Assembly: GCA_030263395.1 (NCBI GenBank)
Contig: SZOW01000005.1
Coordinates: forward strand, 62,001 to 126,000
Direction: 5' to 3'
Source: QUBU01 sp014337915
GTDB taxonomy: Bacteria; Pseudomonadota; Gammaproteobacteria; Steroidobacterales; GCA-2729495
DNA length: 64,000 nucleotides
The number at the start of each line of letters is the position of its first letter. The first letter of the stretch is position 1. Made by a program: the position numbers and the translations under genes. Under the pieces are notes generated by a model. The model made no database searches. It worked only from the letters and a program-made list of their open reading frames with translations, and was not told the origin of the DNA. Below, piece by piece: positions 46,614 through 56,647 of the stretch.

Positions 46614-47297
46614 CTACTCCGTTCTGGCGGGCAACGATACCGGCGCCTGACCCAGGTACTCCGGCAACGCGTCGGCGGCGGCCACGGTCCGGCCAGCGGC
46701 GAAATCGCGATCCGCCATGCTCAACAAATCCAGCGCCGACGGCAAGAGGCCGGGGTGCAGCGCCGCCAGCCGCGACTGATGCCGCTGGAGCAACGCCGGC
46801 CAGGCCTGCCAGCCATCGCCGAGCGCACTGCAGGCAGCATCGCCCGGGAATCTGAATGTCGCCGGATCCACCAGCATCTCCGGCATGAGGGCCAGCGGTG
46901 CCGCGTCGCCCGTCACCTGGTACAGCGCCGCGTAGACGCGCCCCATGCGGGCATCGACACAGATGGCATGCAGCCCGGGACCGGCCCCCGCTGCGAGCAC
47001 TGCCAGGCTCGATATACGGCATACCGGGATGACGCGCGCATAGGCCAGCGCCTGCGCGACCGCGGCCGCCACCCGCACGCCGGTGAAGCTGCCCGGGCCA
47101 CGGCCGAAGGCGACGTAGTCGAGGTCGGCGAAGCCGGCACCGAGGCGCCCCAGTAGCTCGCGCGCATGCGCATAGACATCCGCAGTCGCGGTCCTGGCGG
47201 GCTGCGCCTCGAAATATTCGACCTGCTGGCCGCGCCTTGCGGCCAGACCCAGCCGGTCGCTGGAAGCCTCCAGCGCCAGTGCACAGCAGTCGGTCAT
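46614..47297 (-). CDS. tsaB: tRNA threonylcarbamoyladenosine synthesis protein TsaB
   Basis: TsaB is the dimerisation partner of TsaD in the t6A37 tRNA modification complex. The ATG at 47297 overlaps the helicase stop as ATGA and gives 227 residues. The ASKHA-fold start CALALEASSDRLGLA and the segment FGRGPGSFTGVRVAAAVAQA are the family signature; the C-terminal half is divergent, as expected of TsaB compared with TsaD. It is the second gene of the dinG-like-tsaB-dsbB unit. Confidence 0.93.
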   Translation of the reverse strand: MTDCCALALEASSDRLGLAARRGQQVEYFEAQPARTATADVYAHARELLGRLGAGFADLDYVAFGRGPGSFTGVRVAAAVAQALAYARVIPVCRISSLAVLAAGAGPGLHAICVDARMGRVYAALYQVTGDAAPLALMPEMLVDPATFRFPGDAACSALGDGWQAWPALLQRHQSRLAALHPGLLPSALDLLSMADRDFAAGRTVAAADALPEYLGQAPVSLPARTE

Positions 47298-49234
47298 GGC
47301 TCGCCGGCCTCCCATTGCCGGAGGAAGTCACAGGCCTCCGCAGCACTGCGCACCACGGGCATGGGTGGCAGGCTGGCGAGGAACACTCGCCCGTAGCCGC
47401 GTCCGCTGAGGCGCGGATCGCAGATGATGACGATGCCATAGTCCGTGGTGCCGCGGATCAGGCGACCCACGCCCTGGCGCAGTGCCAGCACCGCCTGCGG
47501 CAGCTGGTAGTCGCGGAACGGGTCGCCGCCAGCCCGGCGCACCAGCTCCAGGCGCGCCTGCAGGAACGGATCACCCGGTGATGCAAACGGCAGCCGGTCG
47601 ATGGCCACGACCACTAGTGCAGGCCCACGGATGTCCACGCCCTCCCAGAAAGTGGCGGTCCCGAGCAGCACCGCCTGGTCCGTGCGCGCGAAATCCTCCA
47701 GCAGGCGCGAACGCGGCGCCGATCCCTGCACCAGCAGGGTATGGCCATGGGCCCTGCTAGCCAGCAGATCCGCCGCACGCTGCAGGGCCCGGCGGCTGGT
47801 GAACAGCAGGAACGCGCGCCCGCGGCTGGCCTCGAGCACCGGCTCGATGGCCGCCACGCAGCGCTCGAGGTAATCGGTTGCTTCCGGCGCTGGCAACCCT
47901 GCGGGCAGGAACAGCCGTGCGCAGCGCGCATAGTCGAAGGGGCTGTCGATGCGCCGCGTGTCCAGCGGCTCCAGCCCGAGGCGCCGGGAGAAATGCGAGA
48001 AATCCTCGCCTACGGCCAGCGTTGCCGAGGTGAATATCCAGGTGCAGTGCTGGTTGCCCAGCATCTCGCGCATCTGGCCCGGGGCATCCACCGGGGTCAG
48101 GTGCACGGCAAAGGCCTCGCGTGCGCCCTGCACCCAGCAGAGATCGGCCTGGGCCTGCCAGTCGGCGATACGGCCGGCCGCCGTTGCCAGCGCCGCGGCA
48201 CGTTCGGCGCAGCGGCCAAGGCCCGGGCCCTGTTCGCCGCGCTCGCCGAGCAGCGCGCTCAGGGCACCCAGCGACTCGGCCAGTCCCGACAGCGCGGAGG
48301 CCATCGCCGGTGCGGCATCCATGGCCACCGGATCGGCGCCTGCCGGGGCGGCAGCCTGCGCCTCACGGACCGCGCCGAGCAGCGCATCCAGGCGGCCGCG
48401 CAACTCCTGGTCCAGCATCCCGCCGGCCTGCGCCTCGGCCACGGTGTCGCGCACCAGTTCCTCCAGCTGCCGGGATCGCAATGTGATGTCGAACCAGGCC
48501 TGGGCCGTTTCCGGGAAGCGATGGGCCTCGTCGACGATGACCACTTCGGCCCCGGGCAGCAGCTGGCCAAAGCCATCGTCCTGCAGCGCCATGTCGGCCA
48601 GCAGCAGGTGATGGTTGACGACGGCGACATCGGCAGCGGCTGCGCGCCTGCGCGCTGCGACCACGTGGCAGCCTTCGATGTCGGGACAGCGGCTGCCCAG
48701 GCAGTTGTCGGCCGTGGATGTCAGCTGTGGCCACAGCGGTGAATCCTCCGGCACGCCGGCAACCTCGGCAATGTCGCCGGAATGCGTGCGCTGCGCCCAC
48801 GCGCCGATGCGCTGCAGGTCACGCCGGGACTGGCTGCCCACCGCGCCAGCAGCGCCCTGGGCACGCGCCAGGCGGTAGCGGCACAGGTAGTTCGCGCGCC
48901 CCTTGAGCTGCGCCACCACGGCCGGCCGGCCCAGTGCCGCCGTGACGACCGGCAGGTCGCGGTGGTAGAGCTGGTCCTGCAGCGTGCGGGTGCCAGTGGC
49001 GATTATTACCTGCTGGCCGGACATGAGCGCCGGAACCAGGTAGGCCAGCGTCTTGCCGGTGCCGGCGCCGGCCTCGATGGCCAGGTGGCGTCCATCGGCC
49101 ATCGCAGCGCTGACCAGCCGTGCCATCTGCAGCTGCTCGGGCCGTGGGGCAAAACCGGCGAGTGCGCTGCGCAGCGGGCTGTCGGCAAGGAAGAAACTGT
49201 CGAGACGGTCTGGCACTGGCGCATCATGGCGCAT
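47294..49234 (-). CDS. ATP-dependent DNA helicase, DinG/YoaA family
   Basis: This is an XPD-like superfamily 2 iron-sulfur helicase of 646 residues if started at the ATG 49234 (MRHDAPVPDRLDSFF); the ATG at 49252 adds six residues. Walker A is EAGAGTGKTLAYL and the DEAH box is VIVDEAHRFPET. Helicase motif VI reads RQGVGRLIRG. Four cysteines that could bind a 4Fe-4S cluster lie at YLCRYRL and NCLGSRCPDIEGC. Length and motif order match YoaA of gammaproteobacteria, which works with a DNA polymerase III clamp-loader subunit in repair. YoaA and DinG cannot be separated for certain by reading. Confidence 0.9.
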   Translation of the reverse strand: MRHDAPVPDRLDSFFLADSPLRSALAGFAPRPEQLQMARLVSAAMADGRHLAIEAGAGTGKTLAYLVPALMSGQQVIIATGTRTLQDQLYHRDLPVVTAALGRPAVVAQLKGRANYLCRYRLARAQGAAGAVGSQSRRDLQRIGAWAQRTHSGDIAEVAGVPEDSPLWPQLTSTADNCLGSRCPDIEGCHVVAARRRAAAADVAVVNHHLLLADMALQDDGFGQLLPGAEVVIVDEAHRFPETAQAWFDITLRSRQLEELVRDTVAEAQAGGMLDQELRGRLDALLGAVREAQAAAPAGADPVAMDAAPAMASALSGLAESLGALSALLGERGEQGPGLGRCAERAAALATAAGRIADWQAQADLCWVQGAREAFAVHLTPVDAPGQMREMLGNQHCTWIFTSATLAVGEDFSHFSRRLGLEPLDTRRIDSPFDYARCARLFLPAGLPAPEATDYLERCVAAIEPVLEASRGRAFLLFTSRRALQRAADLLASRAHGHTLLVQGSAPRSRLLEDFARTDQAVLLGTATFWEGVDIRGPALVVVAIDRLPFASPGDPFLQARLELVRRAGGDPFRDYQLPQAVLALRQGVGRLIRGTTDYGIVIICDPRLSGRGYGRVFLASLPPMPVVRSAAEACDFLRQWEAGEP

Positions 49235-49290
49235 GACCGGACCCTGGTTCATCCAGGGCCAGTCATGGCCGCGTGGTTCCCGGGTGTCGG

Positions 49291-49318
49291 CTGACCCCTT
49301 GGTCGTGGTCTGTATAAT
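49291..49318 (+). promoter_or_regulatory. pckG promoter
   Basis: CTGACC (49291-49296) and a perfect TATAAT (49313-49318) are separated by 16 bases, about 73 bases before the pckG ATG. Transcription should begin near 49325, just before the ATG of a short leader reading frame. Confidence 0.6.
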
Positions 49319-49328
49319 AGGCAATTTT

Positions 49329-49382
49329 ATGGACCACGAGCCGGCGACCAGCCGGCTCGCTTGTGCCCCGTTCTTTTTCTAA
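49329..49382 (+). CDS. 17-codon leader reading frame in the pckG transcript
   Basis: An ATG four bases after the expected transcription start opens a 17-codon frame (MDHEPATSRLACAPFFF) whose TAA overlaps the AAGGA ribosome site of pckG. No ribosome site precedes it, so translation would be nearly leaderless. The frame contains the hairpin GAGCCGG/CCGGCTC (49338-49358) and ends in a pyrimidine-rich stretch. It may be a regulatory leader peptide or chance; no family is known to me. Confidence 0.35.
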   Translation: MDHEPATSRLACAPFFF

Positions 49383-49391
49383 GGATCGACG

Positions 49392-51134
49392 ATGACGACA
49401 ACCAACAAGGCCCTGCAGGACTGGGTGGCGGAAACGGCCGCGCTCACGAAACCGGATCACATCCACTGGTGCGATGGCAGCGAGGCCGAATACCGGTCGC
49501 TGGTCGAACTGATGCTCGGGCGCGGCGACCTGCTTGCCCTGAACGACAAGACCTATCCGAACTGCTACCTGCACCGCTCCGACCCCAGCGATGTCGCCCG
49601 CGTCGAGCACCTGACCTTCGTCTGTACGCCTGACCGCGATGAAGTCGGCCCCAACAACAACTGGATGGCACCAGCCGAGGCCCATCGCAAGATGGCCGGC
49701 CTGTTCGAGGGCTGCATGCGCGGGCGCACCCTCTACGTGATCCCCTACTGCATGGGTCCGGTGGACTCGCCCTACGCACGCTGCGGCGTGGAGATCACGG
49801 ACAGCCCCTACGTGGTCGCCAACATGAAGCTCATGACGCGCATGGGCAAGCCAGCCCTGCAGCGCATCGAGCGCGAAGGCAAGTTCGTGCGTGGCCTGCA
49901 TTCCACCGGCGACCTCAATCCGGAGCGCCGCTTCATCATGCATTTCCCGCACGAACTGCTGATCCAGAGCATCGGCTCCGGCTACGGCGGCAATGCGCTG
50001 CTCGGCAAGAAGTGCCACGCGCTGCGTATCGCCAGCTGGCAGGCGCGCAGCGAGGGCTGGCTCGCCGAGCACATGCTCATCGTCGAGATCGAGAGCCCGC
50101 AGGGCGAGCGCCACTACCTGGCGGCTGCATTCCCGTCCGCCTGCGGCAAGACCAACCTGGCGATGCTGATCCCGCCCGCCTCGCAGGCCGGCTGGAAGGT
50201 GCGCACCATCGGCGACGACATCGCCTGGCTGCACCTGGATGCCGAAGGCCGCCTGCGCGCCATCAATCCGGAGTCCGGCTATTTCGGTGTGGTTCCCGGC
50301 ACCAACCCGAAGACCAACCGCAATGCCTTCGACATGATCACCCACGACACCATCTTCACCAACGTGGCTGTCACCGCCGACAACGAGCCCTGGTGGGAAG
50401 ACAAGGACAAGCAGGAACCGGTCACCGACTGGCGCGGCAACCCCTGGAAGAAGGGTGGTGCTGCCGCCGCGCACCCGAATTCGCGCTTCACGGTTGCCGC
50501 CAGGCAGAACCCGAGCTACTCGCCTCTGGCGGACGATCCGGCCGGCGTGCCCATCAGTGCCATCATCTTCGGTGGCCGGCGCCGCGAGCTGGCGCCGCTG
50601 GTCTACCAGGCCCGCGACTGGCGCCACGGCGTGCTGATCGGGGCGTCGGTAGCTTCGGAAACCACCGCGGCCGCCACCGGCCAGGTGGGTGTGGTGCGCC
50701 GTGACCCGATGGCCATGAAGCCCTTCTGCGGCTACAACTTCGCCGATTACTGGGGCCACTGGCTGGGTTTCGCCGGCAAGTCGGATCGCCTGCCGCAGAT
50801 CTTCCACGTCAACTGGTTCCGTCAGGACAGGAACGGCAAGTTCATGTGGCCGGGTTTCGGTGACAACCTGCGCGTGCTGCGCTGGATCATCGATCGCTGC
50901 GAAGGCCGCGCCGGCGCCCGCGAGACGCCGATCGGCTTCCTGCCGCAGCCCGGGGACATCGACCTCGACGGGCTCGACATCGACCGCCAGGTGCTGGATT
51001 CGCTGCTGGCGGTGGACGCGGCCAGCTGGCGCGAGGAACTGGCCGGCATCGCCAGCTACTTCGGCGAGTTCGGCGACCGTGTGCCGCCGGCCCTGCTCGA
51101 GGAGCACGCCAGGGTCAGCAAGCGTCTCGGCTGA
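49392..51134 (+). CDS. pckG: phosphoenolpyruvate carboxykinase (GTP)
   Basis: This GTP-dependent enzyme converts oxaloacetate to phosphoenolpyruvate at the head of gluconeogenesis. It has 580 residues. The GTP-class P-loop with its reactive cysteine, FPSACGKTNLAML, is near residue 250. Metal and substrate segments GDDIAWLHLD, GVVPGTNPKTNRNA and the guanine-site stretch MWPGFGDNLRVLRWI are present. It is not the ATP-type PckA of E. coli. AAGGATCGACG precedes the ATG. It is monocistronic, with its own promoter and a hairpin at its 3' end. Confidence 0.97.
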   Translation: MTTTNKALQDWVAETAALTKPDHIHWCDGSEAEYRSLVELMLGRGDLLALNDKTYPNCYLHRSDPSDVARVEHLTFVCTPDRDEVGPNNNWMAPAEAHRKMAGLFEGCMRGRTLYVIPYCMGPVDSPYARCGVEITDSPYVVANMKLMTRMGKPALQRIEREGKFVRGLHSTGDLNPERRFIMHFPHELLIQSIGSGYGGNALLGKKCHALRIASWQARSEGWLAEHMLIVEIESPQGERHYLAAAFPSACGKTNLAMLIPPASQAGWKVRTIGDDIAWLHLDAEGRLRAINPESGYFGVVPGTNPKTNRNAFDMITHDTIFTNVAVTADNEPWWEDKDKQEPVTDWRGNPWKKGGAAAAHPNSRFTVAARQNPSYSPLADDPAGVPISAIIFGGRRRELAPLVYQARDWRHGVLIGASVASETTAAATGQVGVVRRDPMAMKPFCGYNFADYWGHWLGFAGKSDRLPQIFHVNWFRQDRNGKFMWPGFGDNLRVLRWIIDRCEGRAGARETPIGFLPQPGDIDLDGLDIDRQVLDSLLAVDAASWREELAGIASYFGEFGDRVPPALLEEHARVSKRLG

Positions 51135-51145
51135 GGTTCTTGCAG

Positions 51146-51169
51146 GCCGCCGCCCCGACGGGCGGCGGC
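51146..51169. terminator. GC hairpin between convergent pckG and cyclase genes
   Basis: GCCGCCGCCC (51146-51155) and GGGCGGCGGC (51160-51169) form a perfect ten-pair stem with a CGAC loop in the 34-base space between two facing stop codons. There is no T-tract on either side, but the position suggests a shared transcription stop or RNA end protection. Confidence 0.5.
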
Positions 51170-52077
51170 TATTGCTCGCAGCTGTACTCGATGGCGAGTG
51201 GCGTGCCGCGCGCCGCCACCCGGCCCATGCCGATGACACCGCTGCCGGCGAGTTCGGCCGAGTCCCGTCGCACGTAGACTTCCTCGCCACCGTCGGGCTG
51301 GATGAAAGTCCCGTTGGTGCTCTCGTCCACGAGCACGAAGCGGTTCTTGCGCATGTCGATGCGCGCGTGTACGCGTGAAATCAGGTTGCCCTTGATGACC
51401 ACGTCGTTCTCGTCGGCCCGGCCCATGCTGGCCTCGGCCTTGCCGCCCTCGCCGAGCACGAGTTCGTGGCCGCGGAAGCGCAGCCGCAGGCGACCGGGAG
51501 CCGCCGGCTCGGGTGCCGTCCACTTGATCGACGGCAGCATGCTGGTCGCTTCCTCGGGCTGCCAGACCACCTCGAACAGGGCCATCTCACTGGAGTAGCC
51601 CTTCACGGTGGCGATGTCGATCTGGCGGGCAAGCGCCCGCCACTCGCCGGTGAGCTGCTCCACCGTGACCGCGGTGGTGAGGATCTGCCCCGCCTTGGCC
51701 TGCGAGGTCATGCGATTGGCGGTGTGCACCGCCTGGCCGAAGATGTCGCGGTCCTCGGCCACCACCGGGCCATAGTGGCAGCCGATGCGGATGGCGACAT
51801 GGGTCCCGTCGGCAAGACGGGTGCTGCTGGTGATGCGCTTCTGCATCTGGCTGGCGGCGCTCATGGCGTCGTCGGCCGACGGGAAGGTCGCCATGATCTC
51901 GTCACCCATGGTCTTGATGACGGCGCCGCCGAACTGCTCGGTAGCGTCCCGCATGACCTTCAGGCACTGCTGCACCGTTTCGCGGGCGCGGTCGTCGCCC
52001 ATGGCTTCGTAAAGGTGCGTGCTGCCGACCACGTCGGCGAACAGGATGGCGACTTCCTTCCCTACTCCGTCAGCCAC
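51169..52077 (-). CDS. class III nucleotide cyclase with C-terminal FHA domain
   Basis: This is a soluble fusion of 302 residues from the GTG at 52077 (GGGGG upstream); a TTG at 52104 is an alternative. Residues 8-170 are a class III cyclase domain: metal Asp15 (FADVVGST), Lys55 and metal Asp59 in KTMGDEIM, Asp111 in DIFGQAVHTANRM, and Arg122. Lys/Asp at the base-selecting positions favours ATP, so cAMP is the likely product. The usual transition-state Asn is His118. Residues 205-285 form an FHA phosphothreonine-binding domain (GR at 219, SRVHA at 234, STNGT at 253). There is no membrane segment. It probably couples phospho-signalling to cyclic nucleotide output. Confidence 0.88.
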   Translation of the reverse strand: MADGVGKEVAILFADVVGSTHLYEAMGDDRARETVQQCLKVMRDATEQFGGAVIKTMGDEIMATFPSADDAMSAASQMQKRITSSTRLADGTHVAIRIGCHYGPVVAEDRDIFGQAVHTANRMTSQAKAGQILTTAVTVEQLTGEWRALARQIDIATVKGYSSEMALFEVVWQPEEATSMLPSIKWTAPEPAAPGRLRLRFRGHELVLGEGGKAEASMGRADENDVVIKGNLISRVHARIDMRKNRFVLVDESTNGTFIQPDGGEEVYVRRDSAELAGSGVIGMGRVAARGTPLAIEYSCEQ

Positions 52078-52118
52078 GTCACCCCCGCTACCGGAATATG
52101 TCAAACACCACTGTTGGC

Positions 52119-52145
52119 ATTATACGGCAAGGATCCACGCGGCAA
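52119..52145 (-). promoter_or_regulatory. probable promoter of the cyclase-FHA gene
   Basis: A perfect TATAAT (52119-52124, minus strand) lies 42 bases before the GTG start, with TTGCCG (52140-52145) 15 bases further upstream. The spacer is short, so the -35 assignment is weak. Confidence 0.45.
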
Positions 52146-52190
52146 GAGTGCCCGGGTCGCGTCAGCACCCCGCCCCATCATGGCCCCGGG

Positions 52191-53033
52191 TTACTTCTCC
52201 GCCACGACATAGGCGATCCAGCCACCGTCGGCCTCGCCCGTCGTCGACGGCGAAAATTCGCCATTGCCCCCGCCCTCGCCGTCGTCCCCCTCCCAGTACA
52301 CGGTCACGCGCCGGAAGCCCGCCTGCAGGAGAATCTCCCGCAGTTCCGGCAGGGTCCACAGCCGCCAGTCGTAGCTGAACGCCCGGTCCATGCGCGAGCC
52401 GTCCGGGAAGCGGAAATGGATGTGGCAGAGCAGGTGCCCGGTCACCGGCTGGTAACGGGCCTGGTGCCAGACATAAGTGAAGCCCCGGTGTTCGGTCCGC
52501 TCACGCATCTCCCGGCAGGCCTCGTAGCCGCCGAAGGCATCGAGCACCAGGATGCCGTCGCGGGTCAGGCCAGCATGGGCATTGCGGAAATAGCGCAGCA
52601 GCTGCTCGCGCTCCTTGAAGACCCAGTAGCTGAAGTTCAGTGCCGCGATCACCTCGACCGGCCGGGTGCGCACCGTCAGCACGTCGGCATTGACGAGGCT
52701 GACGCGGCGGCGCGCCGCGGGCGTCAGGCGCGACAGGCGCTTGCGCCGGCCCCACTCCAGTACCGCCGGCTCGATGTCCACGCCAATGGCACGGCGCTGC
52801 GGGCCGCGTCGGGCCCATTCGCAGGCGGCACTGGCGGCGCCGGAGAAATCCTCGCGGAAACTACGCGGCAGGCGCTTGCGCGCATCTCGGAAAGCGCGTT
52901 GGAGGAAGTCTACCTCGGTGGCCGGATCGTGCACGGCACGCTCGTAGAGCACCATGCGATCGGCACGCTCAGCCATCGTCGGGGGACGGCGCTTGCCGCT
53001 GCGTGCCGCGCCGCTGGTCTTCTGCTTCGCCAC
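52191..53033 (-). CDS. class I SAM-dependent methyltransferase, substrate unknown
   Basis: The product has 280 residues from the GTG at 53033 (VAKQKTSGAARSGKRRPPT...), with AAGGA eight bases upstream; an ATG at 52976 is an alternative. After a basic N-terminal tail come SAM-fold elements: REDFSGAASAACEWARRG (motif I region), AIGVDIEPAVLEWGRR (acidic residue binding the ribose), VSLVNADVL and VIAALNFSYWVF. A later half, FTYVWHQARYQPVTGHLLCH, would form the substrate side. The target is not recognisable. It lies between the cyclase gene (113 bases) and dusA (62 bases) on the same strand. Confidence 0.75.
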   Translation of the reverse strand: MAKQKTSGAARSGKRRPPTMAERADRMVLYERAVHDPATEVDFLQRAFRDARKRLPRSFREDFSGAASAACEWARRGPQRRAIGVDIEPAVLEWGRRKRLSRLTPAARRRVSLVNADVLTVRTRPVEVIAALNFSYWVFKEREQLLRYFRNAHAGLTRDGILVLDAFGGYEACREMRERTEHRGFTYVWHQARYQPVTGHLLCHIHFRFPDGSRMDRAFSYDWRLWTLPELREILLQAGFRRVTVYWEGDDGEGGGNGEFSPSTTGEADGGWIAYVVAEK

Positions 53034-53095
53034 TCGTGATCCTTTCGTCTTGAATACAGGCCGGCAGGCGCCGCGGGCGCCAGGCTGGCCCAGAA

Positions 53096-54088
53096 TCAGG
53101 CCTGGTTGCTCATGCTCATGGCATCCAGGGACTCCAGCAGCAGCTGCGGCTGCGCGCCGGGGCGCCCGGCCTGCTCCGACAGCAGCCGGCGCCAGCCACG
53201 CGCACCGGGCTGGCCGTGGTAGAGCCCCAGCATGTGCCGCGTCACCTGGTGCAGGCGCAGGCCGCTGCCGGCCTGGCGCTGCGCATACTCGCACATGCGG
53301 CGTACCACATGGTCGCGGTCGAAGGCTTGGTGATTATCTCCGGACGCGAAGAATCGCGCTTCCACCGCGGCAAGGAAGCTGGGATCCCCGGCCACCTTGC
53401 GGCCGAGCATGACCCCGTCGAGCAGCGCGAGTTCGGCGTCGATGCGCTCGAGGCTGGCGATTCCGCCGTTGATGATGATGCGCAGCGCGGGGAACTCGCG
53501 CTTCAGGCGGTGCACCCGCTCCGGCAGCAGCGGCGGAACCTCGCGATTCTCCCGCGGCGACAACCCCTGGAGGATCGCCTTGCGCGCGTGCACGATGAAG
53601 GTTCCACAGCCGGCACGGGCCACCCGCTCTACGAAAGCGGCGAGGAACTCGTAACTGTCCTGGTCATCGACGCCAATGCGCGTCTTGACGGTCACCGGGA
53701 CATGCACCGCTTCCGCCATGGCAGCGACGCAGCGCGCCACCCGTTCCGCATCGAGCATCAGGCAGGCGCCGAAGCGGCCGTCGCGCACGCGGTCGCTGGG
53801 GCAGCCGACATTGAGGTTGATCTCGTCGTAGCCCCGGGCGGCAGCGATGCGGGCTGCGGCGGCCAGCTGCACCGGGTCATGGCCGCCGAGCTGCACCGCC
53901 AGCGGGTGCTCGACGGGATCGAAGGCGAGCAACCGCTCCTGGTCGCCGTGCAGGATCGCCTCAGCGGTGATCATCTCGGTATACAGCCGGACATGCGGCG
54001 AAATCTGCCGCAGGAAATAGCGGCAATGGCGGTCCGTGACGTCCATCATGGGCGCCACGGAAATCTGCTTGCCTGCAGCCATCGCCAT
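53096..54088 (-). CDS. dusA: tRNA-dihydrouridine(20/20a) synthase DusA
   Basis: This FMN-dependent enzyme reduces uridine in the tRNA D-loop. It has 330 residues. The start VAPMMDVTDRHCRYFLRQIS, the catalytic cysteine loop NLNVGCPSDRVRDGRFGACL and the VKTRIGVDD segment are typical, and HARKAILQGLSPRENREVPP is the DusA-type insertion. FMN phosphate contacts lie in INGGI and MLGRKVAGDP. The C-terminal helical tRNA-binding domain is complete. It is divergent from galE. Confidence 0.95.
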   Translation of the reverse strand: MAMAAGKQISVAPMMDVTDRHCRYFLRQISPHVRLYTEMITAEAILHGDQERLLAFDPVEHPLAVQLGGHDPVQLAAAARIAAARGYDEINLNVGCPSDRVRDGRFGACLMLDAERVARCVAAMAEAVHVPVTVKTRIGVDDQDSYEFLAAFVERVARAGCGTFIVHARKAILQGLSPRENREVPPLLPERVHRLKREFPALRIIINGGIASLERIDAELALLDGVMLGRKVAGDPSFLAAVEARFFASGDNHQAFDRDHVVRRMCEYAQRQAGSGLRLHQVTRHMLGLYHGQPGARGWRRLLSEQAGRPGAQPQLLLESLDAMSMSNQA

Positions 54089-54202
54089 TGGCCTGCCCCT
54101 GTGTCGTCACCGGCAAAGATGCGGCGCGGCGGATGGTGGCCCAGCGTCCGGCCGGGGGTCAAGCTGTGAGACAGGACCGGGCGCGGCCGTCGCCCGGCAC
54201 CC

Positions 54203-54208
54203 TATAAT
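54203..54208 (+). promoter_or_regulatory. probable galE promoter -10 box
   Basis: A perfect TATAAT lies 43 bases before the galE ATG in the dusA-galE divergent gap. The expected -35 region is C/G-only and has no recognisable hexamer, so an activator may be needed or the match may be partly fortuitous. Confidence 0.4.
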
Positions 54209-54250
54209 TGCCGTCCATTTCCGGAAAGCACCGGCTCCAGGGCCATACAT

Positions 54251-55242
54251 ATGCAGGGCAAGGGCATTCTCGTCACCGGTGGCGCGGGCTATATCGGTAG
54301 CCACGTGGTGCGTCAGCTCGGCGTCGCCGGCGAACGCGTCGTGGTACTGGACAACCTGTCCACCGGTTTCCGCTCGGCCGTGACCCATGGCACGCTGGTG
54401 GAAGGCGACACGGGCGATTCGGCACTCGTCGCGCGCCTGCTGCGCGACTTCGACGTCGACACCGTCATGCACTTCGCGGCCCACACGGTGGTTCCCGAAT
54501 CGGTCAGCAACCCGCTCAAGTACTACAGCAACAACACCTGCTCCAGCCAGCGACTGCTGGCCTGCGCCAGCCAGCATGGCGTTGCCCACGTGATCTTTTC
54601 CTCCACCGCGGCGGTGTATGGCATGCCGCCAGGTGGCAGGGCCGCGGAGGACAGTCCCACCTCACCCATCAATCCCTACGGCTCCTCCAAGCTGATGACC
54701 GAGTGGATGCTGCGCGACCTGTCACGGGCCTCGGCGATGCGCCACGTCACGCTGCGCTATTTCAACGTCGCCGGCGCCCATCCCGGCGGCGTCATCGGCC
54801 AGTCGACGCGCAATGCGACGCTGCTCACCAAGGTGGCCTGCGAGGTGGCCGTGGGCAAGCGGCCGTACGTCTCGGTCTTCGGCACCGACTATGACACGCC
54901 CGACGGCACCGGCGTGCGCGACTACATCCATGTGGAGGACCTGGCCTCGGCCCACATCAGATCCCTCGACTATCTGCGCGCAGGCGGCGACTCCATCACG
55001 CTCAACTGCGGCTACGGCCATGGCTACAGCGTGCGCGAGCTCCTTGCCGCCGTCGAGCGGGCCTGCGGCCACCGGCTTGCAGTACGCGAGGAGCCGCGGC
55101 GGCCCGGTGATCCTCCGGTGCTGGTAGCTGTCGCCGAGCGGATCCGCTCGACGCTCGGCTGGCAGCCCGCATACGACGACATCGACGTCATCGTGCACAG
55201 CGCGCTCGCCTGGGAACAGCGCCTGCTGGTGACGCCAGCCAG

Positions 55243-55246
<4 letters not shown>
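54251..55246 (+). CDS. galE: UDP-glucose 4-epimerase
   Basis: GalE interconverts UDP-glucose and UDP-galactose, supplying galactose for surface polysaccharide. It is an extended SDR protein of 331 residues. The NAD loop GGAGYIGSHVV is at 8-18, the catalytic Ser region is FSSTAAVYG, and the Tyr-Lys pair is in NPYGSSKLM. GVRDYIHVEDLASAH is the family signature. Its neighbours prsR/prsK and, further right, wecA and an export gene suggest an exopolysaccharide role. Its stop overlaps the prsR stop in a shared CTAG. Confidence 0.94.
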
Positions 55247-56631
<1,385 letters not shown>

Positions 56632-56647
56632 CGCGCTCCCTGTCCCT

